From the NCBI RefSeq assembly GCF_014196835.1, contig NZ_JACIEK010000006.1:1-64000 (forward strand): DNA of 64,000 bases. Reading direction: 5' to 3'. The first letter of the stretch is position 1. Every line of letters begins with the position of its first letter. The notes beneath the pieces are model-generated. The model searched no databases. It had not been told where the DNA came from and saw only the letters and a program-made list of their open reading frames with translations. Shown here in pieces: positions 45,419 through 57,736 of the stretch. The translations under genes were made by a program, and so were the position numbers. The DNA comes from Aureimonas pseudogalii (GTDB lineage Bacteria; Pseudomonadota; Alphaproteobacteria; Rhizobiales; Rhizobiaceae).

Positions 45419-46813
45419 TCAGACGAGCATGCTCATCGGGTTCTCGATGAGCGCCTTGAACGCCGAGATCAGTTCGGCCCCCAGCGCTCCGTCCACCGCG
45501 CGATGGTCGGTCGAAAGCGTCACGGTCATCACCGTCGCCACCGTCACAGCACCGTTCTTCACCACGGCCCGCTCCTCACCGGCGCCGACAGCCAGAATGG
45601 TCGCATGCGGCGGGTTGATGACGGCTGAGAAGTCCTTGATCCCGAACATGCCGAGATTGGAGACCGCGGTCGTGCCGCCCTGGTACTCCTCGGGCTTCAG
45701 CTTACGCGCGCGCGCCCGCTTGGCGAGATCCTTCATCTCGTTGGAGATGGCCGACAGCGTCTTCTCCTCGGCGCGCCGGATGATCGGCGTGATCAGCCCG
45801 CCGTCGATCGACACGGCCACGCCGACATCGGCGTGACGATGCTTGAGCATGGCGTTCTCGGTCCACGAGACGTTGGCGCTCGGCACGGCCTTCAGCGCGC
45901 CTGCCATGGCCTTGATCACCATGTCGTTGACGGACAGCTTATAGGCCGGGCGGTCACCCGCTTCGGTCTTCACGATCGGAGCGGCCGCGTTCAACTGCTT
46001 GCGCAGAGCCAGCAGCGCGTCGAGTTCGCAGTCGACGGAAAGGTAGAAGTGCGGGACCGTCTGCTTGGACTCGACGAGGCGCTTGGCGATCGTCTTGCGC
46101 ATGCCGTCGTGCGGGATCTTCTCGTAGGATCCGTCGGCGAAGAGCTTGAGCACGGCGTCGTCGCTCGCAGCCTTCGGCGCGGGTGCGGCCTGGGGCGCTG
46201 CGGGCTGGGTCTCGCGCGGCGCCTCGGTTGTCGCTTTCGACGCAGGTGCCGCGGCACTCTTGTCGAAGCCTTCGACGTCGGACTTCACGATCCGCCCGTG
46301 CGGACCGGATCCCGTCACCACCTGAATGTCGACGCCCTGCTCGCGGGCAATGCGACGCGCCAGCGGAGAGGCGAAGACACGGTTGCCCTTGTCCCCGTCC
46401 TTCGGCGTCGCGTCCGAAGCACCGGCGGTCTTGGCCGTCTCGGCAGGCCGCTGGTCACCGCGCGCGCCGACGTTCTTGGCATCGGCGGTCGTGCCGACCA
46501 CGGCGGCGTCGGCCTTCGGCGAGTTGGCGGCCGGTGTCGCGCCGCCTGCGGTCGCTGCATCCGCGCTCTCACCCTCGGCCACGAGGATTGCGATCACCGC
46601 GTTGACCTTCACGCCTTCGGTACCGGCGGGAACGAGGATCTTCGCCACGGTCCCCTCGTCCACCGCCTCGACCTCCATGGTCGCCTTGTCGGTCTCGATC
46701 TCGGCGATGATGTCGCCGGAGGAGACCTTATCGCCCTCCTTAACCAGCCACTTGGCAAGGTTGCCTTCTTCCATGGTCGGGGAAAGAGCGGGCATCGTGA
46801 CGTTGATGGGCAT
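45419..46813 (-). CDS. pdhC: Dihydrolipoamide acetyltransferase (E2 of PDH)
   Basis: The 464-residue core enzyme has an N-terminal lipoyl domain (lysine in [11 protein letters not shown]), an Ala/Pro-rich linker, a peripheral-subunit binding domain ([16 protein letters not shown]) and a catalytic domain ending with [20 protein letters not shown] precedes its ATG, which overlaps the stop of the small membrane protein gene (TAATG). Confidence 0.96.
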   Translation of the reverse strand: MPINVTMPALSPTMEEGNLAKWLVKEGDKVSSGDIIAEIETDKATMEVEAVDEGTVAKILVPAGTEGVKVNAVIAILVAEGESADAATAGGATPAANSPKADAAVVGTTADAKNVGARGDQRPAETAKTAGASDATPKDGDKGNRVFASPLARRIAREQGVDIQVVTGSGPHGRIVKSDVEGFDKSAAAPASKATTEAPRETQPAAPQAAPAPKAASDDAVLKLFADGSYEKIPHDGMRKTIAKRLVESKQTVPHFYLSVDCELDALLALRKQLNAAAPIVKTEAGDRPAYKLSVNDMVIKAMAGALKAVPSANVSWTENAMLKHRHADVGVAVSIDGGLITPIIRRAEEKTLSAISNEMKDLAKRARARKLKPEEYQGGTTAVSNLGMFGIKDFSAVINPPHATILAVGAGEERAVVKNGAVTVATVMTVTLSTDHRAVDGALGAELISAFKALIENPMSMLV

Positions 46814-47115
46814 TAGATGCCTCCCGATAGGTCTGGTCCCTTGACCAACTCAAGACGATATTGACCGAACTGGACACCAATGGTCCGGGCAAAGACATAG
46901 TTGAAGGCAGCGAAGCCGTAGAAGAGACCGATGATCCAGAACGCCGCAAGGGCGGCAACCGACTTATGAAGGTCCACGTAGCCGACCATCGTGCCGAGAA
47001 AGCCGAGCAGGAACCCGATCGTTGCGGATGCGATCACCGCGGCCAGAAGCCCTAGAAGCGTGCCTTTCCAGTAGATGGAGAAGGCGATGCGCCAAGTATC
47101 CGCTGCTCTGGCCAT
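46813..47115 (-). CDS. Small membrane protein within the pdh operon
   Basis: The 100-residue protein has two or three spans (about 17-40 [22 protein letters not shown], and 55-80 [20 protein letters not shown]). It starts 7 bases after pdhB with GAGGAG just upstream, and its stop overlaps pdhC, so translation is coupled to PDH subunits. I do not recognise the family. Other Hyphomicrobiales carry a small soluble DUF gene at this place. Confidence 0.7.
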   Translation of the reverse strand: MARAADTWRIAFSIYWKGTLLGLLAAVIASATIGFLLGFLGTMVGYVDLHKSVAALAAFWIIGLFYGFAAFNYVFARTIGVQFGQYRLELVKGPDLSGGI

Positions 47116-47122
47116 CTCCTCC

Positions 47123-48538
47123 TCAGCGGTAGCAGACGGCTTTGACCGCCTCGACCACTTCCTTGGCCGAGGGCAGCGCCAGCTTCTCGAGGTTGGCGGC
47201 ATATGGCATCGGCACGTCCTTGCCGCAGACCTTCAACACCGGTGCGTCCAGATAGTCGAAGGCGCGGACCATCAGTTCCGAAGCGATGTGCGAGCCGATC
47301 GAGTTCTGTGGCCAGCCTTCCTCGACAGTGACGCACCGGTTGGTCTTCTTCACCGAACGCACGATCGCGTCGATATCCATCGGGCGGATGGTGCGCAGAT
47401 CGATGACCTCCGCGTCGATCCCCTCGGACGCCAGCTGCTCGGCCGCGGCGATCGCATAGGTCATGCCGATGCTGAAGGAGACGATCGTCACGTCCTTGCC
47501 CTTGCGGTGAACGCGGGCCTTGCCGATCGGCACCGTCCAGTCGTCGCTCTGCGGCACCTCAAAGGACTGTCCGTAGAGGATCTCGTTCTCGAGGAAGATG
47601 ACGGGGTTGGGGTCGCGGATGGCCGACTTCAGCAAGCCCTTGGCATCGGCCGCCGTGTAGGGCTGAACGACCTTGAGGCCAGGGATGTGGCTGTACCAGG
47701 CGGCATAATCCTGGCTGTGCTGTGCGGCGACGCGCGCGGCGGCGCCGTTGGGGCCGCGGAACACGATGGGACAGCCCATCTGCCCCCCCGCCATGTAGAG
47801 CGTCTTGGCGGCCGAGTTGATGATCTGGTCGATCGCCTGCATGGCGAAGTTGAAGGTCATGAACTCGACGATCGGACGCAGGCCGCCGAAGGCCGCGCCG
47901 ACGCCGAGACCGGCAAAGCCGTGCTCGGTGATGGGCGTGTCGACCACGCGGCGGGCGCCGAACTCTTCGAGTAGGCCCTGGCTGATCTTGTAGGCGCCCT
48001 GGTACTCGGCGACCTCCTCGCCCATGAGGAAGACGGCCTCGTCGCGGCGCATTTCCTCGGCCATCGCGTCGCGCAGAGATTCGCGCACGGTCTGCGACGC
48101 CGTCTTGGTGCCGGCCGGCATTTCCTCGGCATAGTCGCCATCGGCATCGTCGGGCTCGGGATGCGACATGCCCTGCGCCGGAACGGGTGCCGGCTTCGAC
48201 TTGTCGCCCTCGGCGGCAGTCGGCTTGGCCTCTGCCGGCGCCTCTGCCTTCGGTGCTTCGGACTTGGCAGCCGAGCCGATGTCGGAGGCGGTCTCGCCCT
48301 CGGCAAGCAGGATCGCGATGACCGCGTTGACCTTCACGCCTTCGGTGCCCGCGGGAACGACGATCTTGCCGAGAACGCCTTCATCGACGGCCTCGACTTC
48401 CATCGTCGCCTTGTCGGTCTCGATCTCGGCGATCACGTCGCCGGGTGCGACGCTGTCGCCTTCGTTCTTGACCCATTTGGAGAGGGTTCCCTCTTCCATC
48501 GTGGGCGAGAGGGCGGGCATCAAAATCTCGGTCGGCAT
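47123..48538 (-). CDS. pdhB: Pyruvate dehydrogenase E1 beta subunit with lipoyl domain
   Basis: The 471-residue subunit has an N-terminal lipoyl domain (1-80, [11 protein letters not shown]), an Ala/Pro/Lys linker, and a transketolase-type body ([47 protein letters not shown]). The lipoylated E1-beta is an alphaproteobacterial trait. It pairs with PdhA in the thiamine-dependent step. It starts 9 bases after pdhA. Confidence 0.96.
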   Translation of the reverse strand: MPTEILMPALSPTMEEGTLSKWVKNEGDSVAPGDVIAEIETDKATMEVEAVDEGVLGKIVVPAGTEGVKVNAVIAILLAEGETASDIGSAAKSEAPKAEAPAEAKPTAAEGDKSKPAPVPAQGMSHPEPDDADGDYAEEMPAGTKTASQTVRESLRDAMAEEMRRDEAVFLMGEEVAEYQGAYKISQGLLEEFGARRVVDTPITEHGFAGLGVGAAFGGLRPIVEFMTFNFAMQAIDQIINSAAKTLYMAGGQMGCPIVFRGPNGAAARVAAQHSQDYAAWYSHIPGLKVVQPYTAADAKGLLKSAIRDPNPVIFLENEILYGQSFEVPQSDDWTVPIGKARVHRKGKDVTIVSFSIGMTYAIAAAEQLASEGIDAEVIDLRTIRPMDIDAIVRSVKKTNRCVTVEEGWPQNSIGSHIASELMVRAFDYLDAPVLKVCGKDVPMPYAANLEKLALPSAKEVVEAVKAVCYR

Positions 48539-48547
48539 GGCGCCCTC

Positions 48548-49642
48548 TTACTCTGCTGCCTGGGGGATCGCGTCGGCGTAGATGTCGGTCCACAACTCCG
48601 ACACGTCCGGCTCGGGATCGTTCTGGGCGAATTCGGCTGCGTCGGCGACGATGTCGCGGACTTCCTTGTCGTAGCCCTTCAACTCGTCTTCGGTCATCCC
48701 GTGGCCCTCGACGAGACGCTGGCGCACCTGCTCGATCGGGTCATGATCGGAGCGCATCTTCTGCACTTCGTCGCGCGTGCGATACTTTGCGGGATCGGAC
48801 ATCGAGTGGCCGCGATAGCGGTAGGTCATCATCTCGAGGATCATCGGGCCCTCGCCCTCGCGGCAGTGCTTCATCGCAAGGTCGCCCGCAGCCTTCACGG
48901 CGCGAACGTCCATGCCGTCCACCTGAATGCCCGGGATCTTGAAGGAGATGCCGCGATGGGCGAAGTTCGTCTCGGCCGAGGCGCGGTTCACCGAGGTGCC
49001 CATGGCGTAGCGATTGTTCTCGATCACGTAGATGACCGGCAGCTTCCACAGCGAAGCCATGTTGAAGCTCTCGTAGACCTGCCCCTGGTTCGCCGCGCCG
49101 TCGCCGAAATAGGTGATGGCGACCGAGTCGTTGCCCTTGTAGCGGTTCGAGAAGGCAAGCCCGGTGCCGATGGAGACCTGCGCGCCGACGATGCCGTGGC
49201 CGCCGTAGAAGTGCTTCTCCTTCGAGAACATGTGCATGGAGCCGCCCTTGCCCTTCGAGTAACCGGAGCGGCGACCCGTGAGCTCGGCCATGACGCCGCG
49301 CGATTCCATGCCGGTGGCCAGCATGTGGCCGTGGTCGCGATAGCCGGTGACGACCTCGTCGCCCTCCTTCATCGCCATCTGCATGCCGACGACGACCGCC
49401 TCCTGACCGATGTAGAGGTGGCAGAAGCCGCCGATGAAGCCCATGCCGTACAGCTGACCGGCCTTTTCCTCGAAGCGACGGATCAGCAGCATGTCGCGAT
49501 AGGCGCGCAGCTCCTCGTCCTTCGAGAACTCCGCCGGCGCCGGCGGATCGAAGCTCTTCAGGGTCCTGACGATTTCGGCGGAGGATGCGGCGTCCTGCGC
49601 GGCGACATCGACGCCGCCGCTCTTCTGCTTGCCCGAGGCCAT
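48548..49642 (-). CDS. pdhA: Pyruvate dehydrogenase E1 alpha subunit
   Basis: The 364-residue subunit decarboxylates pyruvate with thiamine diphosphate. The TPP motif GDGAANQGQVYESFN...IENN and the phosphorylation-loop-like region RYRGHSMSDPAKYR are present. AGGAAG precedes the ATG. It is first in pdhA-pdhB-membrane protein-pdhC; a 148-base gap separates it from ftsB. Confidence 0.96.
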   Translation of the reverse strand: MASGKQKSGGVDVAAQDAASSAEIVRTLKSFDPPAPAEFSKDEELRAYRDMLLIRRFEEKAGQLYGMGFIGGFCHLYIGQEAVVVGMQMAMKEGDEVVTGYRDHGHMLATGMESRGVMAELTGRRSGYSKGKGGSMHMFSKEKHFYGGHGIVGAQVSIGTGLAFSNRYKGNDSVAITYFGDGAANQGQVYESFNMASLWKLPVIYVIENNRYAMGTSVNRASAETNFAHRGISFKIPGIQVDGMDVRAVKAAGDLAMKHCREGEGPMILEMMTYRYRGHSMSDPAKYRTRDEVQKMRSDHDPIEQVRQRLVEGHGMTEDELKGYDKEVRDIVADAAEFAQNDPEPDVSELWTDIYADAIPQAAE

Positions 49643-49755
49643 GGAGGCTTCCTATCCCTTGACGCCCACTCTCAGTGGACCAATTTTCGCCAACTATACC
49701 GGCGGCTATTGGGTCGGCAAGGACAGGAACTCACATTAACTGGAAAACGGTTGAT

Positions 49756-49776
49756 ATGCTGCTTTGCAGCATTTTT
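49756..49776. repeat. Hairpin between ftsB and pdhA
   Basis: A 7-bp inverted repeat (ATGCTGC / GCAGCAT, loop TTT) is followed by TTTT on the plus strand. Both flanking genes are on the minus strand, where no T-tract follows, so its role as the ftsB terminator is uncertain. Confidence 0.35.
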
Positions 49777-49790
49777 GAACCGCAATCCGG

Positions 49791-50120
49791 TTATTCGGCT
49801 GCGTAGCCTTTCGGCATCAAGATGGTGATCTCGTCGTCGTTGGACATATTCAGCGCGCGTCGTGCACGCTCGTCGATCATATCACGTTCGAGCGTCCCGT
49901 CGCTGAGGAGACGTACGCGCTGCTCCAGGCCTTTTCTGTTCGCCACGAGCCGATTGTACATCTGCGTCTTCCGGGTCAGCTCCGCCGCCATCTGGGCACC
50001 AGCTTCCACACCGTAGCGCCCACTCTGCGATTGCTGCGTGAAATAGACGAGACACGGCAGCGTAATGGCCGGGACGATCAGCGGCTTGAGCCACGATTTG
50101 CGCTTCTGGCGGGTCTGCAT
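49791..50120 (-). CDS. ftsB: Septum formation initiator FtsB/DivIC
   Basis: The 109-residue bitopic protein has one span (about 12-28 LKPLIVPAITLPCLVYF) and a periplasmic coiled coil (AELTRKTQMYNRLVANRKGLEQRVRLL), then a short domain (DMIDERARRALNM) as in FtsB. It links FtsL and FtsQ in the divisome. Location between eno and pdhA is conserved in alphaproteobacteria; the FNT gene upstream breaks the usual adjacency to eno. Confidence 0.85.
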   Translation of the reverse strand: MQTRQKRKSWLKPLIVPAITLPCLVYFTQQSQSGRYGVEAGAQMAAELTRKTQMYNRLVANRKGLEQRVRLLSDGTLERDMIDERARRALNMSNDDEITILMPKGYAAE

Positions 50121-50380
50121 CGGCGTTCTCCTGCCGTATCAATCTACCCGCGCGTGGTTTACGCCGTGTTAAGGCTACCGGACGTTCCCCAGCCGGCACG
50201 CTATCGGCGGGAGCAACGCAGCCAAGCCGACCAGCGATTTGAGCTGGTTGAAACCGATCGGGCGAACATGGGTTTACCGGGCCGATCTTCGGCCTTTGCT
50301 TGCCGCATTGTCCGAACGCGAAAGCCGACCCGGCTGTCACTGGAAATGCTCCATCAGGTAGCAAACGAGGACGCCGCCGA

Positions 50381-51268
50381 ATGGCCGAACGAAGCGAGCA
50401 CACGAACGAGGAAACGCAGCGGCGGCACGACGAGGAGCCGACAGGCCTGACGAGCCGCGAACTCGACGAGGTGGACGAGCGCCACAGGCTGCGGCCGCTG
50501 GCGGTCTACGAGCTCGTTCGCCAGGAGGGCGAAGACGAGCTCAGCCGTCCGGCCGCCAGCTTGTGGTGGTCTGGTCTCGCCGCCGGTCTGTCCATCGGGT
50601 TCTCCGTGCTGACGCAGGCCGTTCTTCGCGTGAATCTACCGGACGCTTCCTGGACGCCGCTCGTCACCAGCTGGGGCTACTCGGTCGGCTTCCTGATCGT
50701 CATCCTCGGTCGGCAGCAATTGTTCACCGAGATCACCCTCACCGCGACCCTTCCCGTGCTCGCGGCGCCACGATACGCGCTTGTCGTGTCGCTGCTTCGC
50801 CTCTGGGCGATCGTCCTTGCGGCGAACTTCGTGGGAACGGCGATCTTCGCGGCCGGCATCGCATGGGACGTCATCGCCATGCCCGAGATCCGCGAGGCGG
50901 CACTGGCCATCTCGCGCGAGGCCGTCTTCGAGGGATGGGCGACGCTGTTTCTGCGGGCGATCGTCGCGGGTTGGCTGATGGCGACCGTGGTATGGCTGCT
51001 CCCGTCCGCGCAGCATTCGAGCTTCGTGACCGTCGTCCTCGTCACGACGCTGATCTCGATGTTTCATCTGGCCCATGTCGTGGCCGGATCGGTCGAGGCG
51101 ATGGCGCTCGTCTGGAACGGCGAGCTCGGCTTCGGGGCGGCGCTGGCGAACTTCTACATGCCGGTGCTGCTCGGGAACGTCATCGGCGGTGCCGCGCTCT
51201 TCGCGCTGCTGACCTACGCTCAGGTCGCGACCGAGATGGTCGAGGAAAACCCATCGAAGATCAAATAA
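50381..51268 (+). CDS. Formate/nitrite transporter family channel (YfdC-like)
   Basis: The 295-residue protein has a hydrophilic acidic N-terminus of about 60 residues and six spans of the FNT fold. GRQQLFTEITLT matches the FNT pore region, and the central His sits in MFHLAHVVAGS. The long charged N-terminus is like E. coli YfdC rather than FocA/NirC, so the substrate is not predictable. ATG 50381 has GAGG upstream. It shares a bidirectional terminator with eno. Confidence 0.8.
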   Translation: MAERSEHTNEETQRRHDEEPTGLTSRELDEVDERHRLRPLAVYELVRQEGEDELSRPAASLWWSGLAAGLSIGFSVLTQAVLRVNLPDASWTPLVTSWGYSVGFLIVILGRQQLFTEITLTATLPVLAAPRYALVVSLLRLWAIVLAANFVGTAIFAAGIAWDVIAMPEIREAALAISREAVFEGWATLFLRAIVAGWLMATVVWLLPSAQHSSFVTVVLVTTLISMFHLAHVVAGSVEAMALVWNGELGFGAALANFYMPVLLGNVIGGAALFALLTYAQVATEMVEENPSKIK

Positions 51269-51270
51269 AA

Positions 51271-51294
51271 AGGGGCGCCGCGGGACGCCCTCTT
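51271..51294. terminator. Bidirectional intrinsic terminator between FNT gene and eno
   Basis: GGGGCGCC...GGACGCCC forms a GC-rich hairpin. On the plus strand it is followed by TCTTT and on the minus strand by CTTTTTATTT, which fits termination of eno particularly well. Confidence 0.7.
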
Positions 51295-51317
51295 TCCCGA
51301 TCGTCGGTGGTTTGTGA

Positions 51318-52634
<1,317 letters not shown>

Positions 52635-52677
52635 CTAGAGCATCGGGCGCCGAACGGAAACCGCCCGGCGCCTGCGT

Positions 52678-53508
52678 TCAGAAGCCTTTCGCCACCGCGT
52701 CGAACGCCTGCAGGCGGCGCAGCAGTTCCGGCATCGCGTCGAGCGGCACCATGTTGGGTCCGTCCGACGGCGCGTTGTCGGGATCCTCGTGTGTCTCGAT
52801 GAAGAGGCCGGAGACGCCGACGGCGACGGCGGCGCGCGACAGCGTATCGACGAAGCGCCGCTCGCCGCCGGAGGAGCCGCCCTGCCCGCCCGGCTGCTGC
52901 ACCGAATGCGTCGCGTCGAACACGACCGGCGCGCCCGTCTCGGCCAGGATGGGAAGCGCGCGGAAGTCCGAGACCAGCGTGTTGTAACCAAAGGAGGCGC
53001 CGCGCTCGGTCAGCAGAACGTTCGGATTGCCGCTTTCGGTGACCTTCGCCAGCACGTTCGCCATGTCCCAAGGCGCGAGGAACTGACCCTTCTTGATGTT
53101 GACGACGCGGCCCGTACCAGCCGCCGCGATGAGGAGATCCGTCTGACGGCAGAGGAAGGCGGGGATCTGCAGGATGTCACAGACCTCGCCCACGACCCGG
53201 CACTGTTCTTCCGTGTGGACGTCGGTCAGCACGGGCACGTCGAAGGTCGATGCCACCTCCGCGAACACGGGAAGCGCGCTTTCGAGACCAATGCCGCGCC
53301 GACCCTTCAGGCTGGTGCGGTTGGCCTTGTCGAAGCTCGCCTTGAACACGTAGTCGATGCCGAGATCGCCGGTGATGCGCACCATGCGCTCGGCGATCAT
53401 CATCGCGTGGTCGCGGCTCTCCATCTGGCAGGGGCCGGCAATGAGCGCGAACGGACGGTCGGCGGCGAAGCTCGCGCGCTTGGCGCGGACGGTGGTGTTC
53501 GGGGTCAT
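52678..53508 (-). CDS. kdsA: 3-deoxy-8-phosphooctulonate synthase (KDO-8-P synthase)
   Basis: The 276-residue enzyme condenses PEP and arabinose 5-phosphate for lipopolysaccharide. Motifs: IAGPCQMESRDHA, KASFDKANRTSLKGRRG, DVHTEEQ, QTDLLIAAA, DATHSVQQPGGQGG and FIETHEDPDNAPSDGP. GAGGACATCCC precedes ATG 53508, which overlaps the VOC gene stop. The metal-type ligands (Cys of GPCQ, His, Glu, Asp) appear present. Confidence 0.96.
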   Translation of the reverse strand: MTPNTTVRAKRASFAADRPFALIAGPCQMESRDHAMMIAERMVRITGDLGIDYVFKASFDKANRTSLKGRRGIGLESALPVFAEVASTFDVPVLTDVHTEEQCRVVGEVCDILQIPAFLCRQTDLLIAAAGTGRVVNIKKGQFLAPWDMANVLAKVTESGNPNVLLTERGASFGYNTLVSDFRALPILAETGAPVVFDATHSVQQPGGQGGSSGGERRFVDTLSRAAVAVGVSGLFIETHEDPDNAPSDGPNMVPLDAMPELLRRLQAFDAVAKGF

Positions 53509-54298
53509 GGGATGTCCTCGAAGATGAGGAACGGGCCGGCGCCCGATCCGAGAATGGAATGCCGTGTGGCACTGTCGCCGTATGAGTGAGCCGCGGCCTC
53601 GCTCTGCGCGACGGAGAAGACGAGACCCGACCGCGCGTCGCCCTGGGGCGTCTGATCGCTGGGGTCGAAGCGGAATGGCGAGTGATCGTATGTGCCGCCA
53701 CGGACGGCATCCAGCTTGCCCGGCGAAAGGCGCTCGGGATCGAGCACGATTCCGGCGAGCCCGCATGCGCCGTTGGGATGGCGCGTCAGCACCGAGCGGT
53801 CGGGACGGTCTCCGGTCGGTTGGCAGAAGAAGAGCAGCGGCTCGGCGGGGCCGGACTGCGCGAAGGCAAGGCTGAAGGACACGCGGCCGCGTGTGCCGTC
53901 CGGCTGCTGGAAGTCTCGGCCGAAGTCGAACAAGTCGCCTTCCGAAAGGCCTTTGGCAACGAGCCTGTCCCGATCCGCCGCCGCATCCTCGGACCGCAAG
54001 GCTATGCCCGAGAGACAGGGCATCGCACGGTCGGCTCGCACGCTCGCATCGTGGCGCACGAACGTCGCGCCTTCGCGCAGCGCCCGTTCGTAGGCCTCGG
54101 CGTCACCGACCGCCAGAAGCTCGACGTAGCAGCCGTCCGCCAGAAAGATGCAGGCGTTCGCCGTGCCGAACGGGTGCAAGGCATCGGGCGCGACGAGAAA
54201 GCCGAAGTTCTCGAACCAGCGGCGTGCCTCGTCAAGCGAATCGACGGCCAGCACGACGTGGTCGACCTCCCGCCCTTCCAAGCCCGATTCAAACGTCA

Positions 54299-54299
<1 letters not shown>
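53505..54299 (-). CDS. VOC-superfamily protein (glyoxalase-like, two modules)
   Basis: The 264-residue protein begins with a VOC module (EVDHVVLAVDSLDEARRWFENFGF) and likely has a second divergent module (about 130-264). This layout matches Glyoxalase_3-type family proteins of unknown substrate. Both its start and stop overlap neighbours by ATGA (pyrG upstream, kdsA downstream), so it is translated with them. A role in metabolite repair of that pathway is only a guess. Confidence 0.8.
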
Positions 54300-55957
<1,658 letters not shown>

Positions 55958-55989
55958 TCAACCAGCCGAAATCTCGGCTGCCAAACGAA

Positions 55990-56011
55990 ACGGGGCGCCG
56001 GAGCGCCCCGT
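55990..56011 (-). terminator. Intrinsic terminator of secG
   Basis: A perfect 9-bp stem (ACGGGGCGC / GCGCCCCGT, loop CGGA) lies 29 bases after the secG stop and is followed on the minus strand by TTTCGTTT. Confidence 0.75.
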
Positions 56012-56039
56012 CCAGAATTCAAAGGTCTCGAACTGTCGC

Positions 56040-56711
56040 CTACTGCGCGGGCTGCGCAGGGGCCGTCGTCGTGGTTCCCGGCGAGACTTCAGGCGCATCA
56101 GGCGCCGACGACAAAGCAGGCGCTTCGGTCGGTGCGGTGGAGCCTGCCGGCGGCGCCTCGACGGCTGGAACGGTCGGCTGCTGCGGCGCGTTCGGCGCTT
56201 CCGGTGCCGGGTTCGCAGGAATTTCCTGCACGGGCGTCGTCACGGCACCACCGGTCGGCACGCCTTCCGCCGAAGGCTGAACCGTTGTCAGAGCGGAGGG
56301 CACGGTGGTCGTCGTCGCGGCATTTGGCGTCGTGGGCGTGGCGCCCGAGGGTACGTCCACCGGAGCGTTGGCGTCGGGCAGACCGCCCAGTTGGTCGAGA
56401 AGCGAGCCGCTCGCCGGCGCCACGCTGCTCGTGCCGGTCCCACCCTGCTCGGTCGGCACCCGGTCGAGAATGTCGAGCGGGCTGCCGCCGTAGCGGGCGA
56501 GAATGCCCAGCGCCATCGAGGTGATGAAGAACAGCGTCGCGAGGATCGCCGTGGTGCGCGTCAGCACGTTGGCCGCGCCCCGCGCCGTCATCAGGCCGCC
56601 GCCGCCGCCACCGCCCATGCCGAGCGCCCCGCCCTCGGAGCGTTGCAGCAGAACCACCACGACGAGCGCGAGCACGATGATGAGATGGATGACGATCAGG
56701 ACAGTTTGCAT
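56040..56711 (-). CDS. secG: Protein translocase subunit SecG, extended C-terminus
   Basis: The 223-residue protein starts with a normal SecG core (about 1-75): two spans around VLLQRSEGGALGMGGGGGG and TAILATLFFITSMALGIL. A Pro/Thr/Ala-rich tail of about 145 residues follows, far longer than the roughly 110-residue total of E. coli SecG. Such tails are known in alphaproteobacteria. ATG 56711 fits the family start. It has its own terminator. Confidence 0.9.
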   Translation of the reverse strand: MQTVLIVIHLIIVLALVVVVLLQRSEGGALGMGGGGGGGLMTARGAANVLTRTTAILATLFFITSMALGILARYGGSPLDILDRVPTEQGGTGTSSVAPASGSLLDQLGGLPDANAPVDVPSGATPTTPNAATTTTVPSALTTVQPSAEGVPTGGAVTTPVQEIPANPAPEAPNAPQQPTVPAVEAPPAGSTAPTEAPALSSAPDAPEVSPGTTTTAPAQPAQ

Positions 56712-56795
56712 AGGTTCGCACGCGCGCAATCGTTCAGGAGTTGCGCGCCTTCTATAGGAGGACCCGGGTTATTCCAACCCGTCGTGGCCACCCTC

Positions 56796-57554
56796 TTAAA
56801 CGCCGCGCGCGGCTTTGCAAATCGCCAGGAAGTCCGCGGCCTTGAGGCTGGCGCCGCCGACCAGCGCCCCGTCGACATCCGCGACCCCCATCAGCTCGGC
56901 CGCATTCGACGGCTTGACCGACCCGCCGTAGAGAATGCGCATGCCGTCCGCGATGCGCGAACCGAAGCGCAGTTCCACCTGCTTGCGCAGGAAGGCGTGG
57001 ACCTCGGCGACGTCCTCCGGCGTCGCCGTGTCGCCGGTGCCGATGGCCCAGACCGGCTCGTAGGCGATCACCGTGTTGGTCGCGTCGGCATCGTCGGAAA
57101 GCGATCCGGTCAACTGTTCGCCCAGGACGGCGAGCGTCGAACCCTCGTCGCGCTGCGCCTTCGTCTCGCCGATGCAGATCACCGGCACGAGGCCCGCGCG
57201 CCGCGCCGCGTCGGCCTTCGCGCGCACCTCCTCGTCGCTCTCGCGGTGGTCGGCCCGTCGCTCGGAATGGCCGGCGATGACGTAGGTCGCGCCCACATCC
57301 GCGAGCATCTCCGCCGCGACGTCGCCGGTGTGGGCGCCCTTCTCGTTGGCATGGCAGTCTTGTCCGCCCACGCCGACCGAAGCCGGCAGGATCTCTCGCG
57401 CCGCCGAGAGGAGCGTCGCGGGCGGGCAAAGCAGAAGTTCGAGATCGCCCGCCTCGCCTGCCTCGACCGCGGCGGCAACCGCGCGCAGTTCGTCGAGCGC
57501 GGCGCGCGAGCCGTTCATCTTCCAGTTCCCGGCGATCAGCATTCGACGATCCAC
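56796..57554 (-). CDS. tpiA: Triose-phosphate isomerase
   Basis: The 252-residue TIM barrel has AGNWKMNG, catalytic His in VIAGHSERR and Glu in [11 protein letters not shown], and [13 protein letters not shown] 57554 is chosen because GGGAG lies about 7 nt upstream; ATG 57542 would cut just before [10 protein letters not shown]. It runs divergently from ppiD, with a 182-base gap containing both promoters. Confidence 0.95.
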   Translation of the reverse strand: MDRRMLIAGNWKMNGSRAALDELRAVAAAVEAGEAGDLELLLCPPATLLSAAREILPASVGVGGQDCHANEKGAHTGDVAAEMLADVGATYVIAGHSERRADHRESDEEVRAKADAARRAGLVPVICIGETKAQRDEGSTLAVLGEQLTGSLSDDADATNTVIAYEPVWAIGTGDTATPEDVAEVHAFLRKQVELRFGSRIADGMRILYGGSVKPSNAAELMGVADVDGALVGGASLKAADFLAICKAARGV

Positions 57555-57736
57555 GTGTCTCTCCCAAGGTGCTCGCCTGTCGCGATCGAACGTCGCGACG
57601 GCCTCTCAGGAGGTAACGGCCGCGGCGCGCGGAATCAAACCTGAAGGAGACGACGCGCCGCCGGCTTCCCTTCGCAAGGCAAAATCCCTATTCCCCGCAT
57701 CATGATGACGTTGGGTGTCCAGGAGACCGAGGCCAC

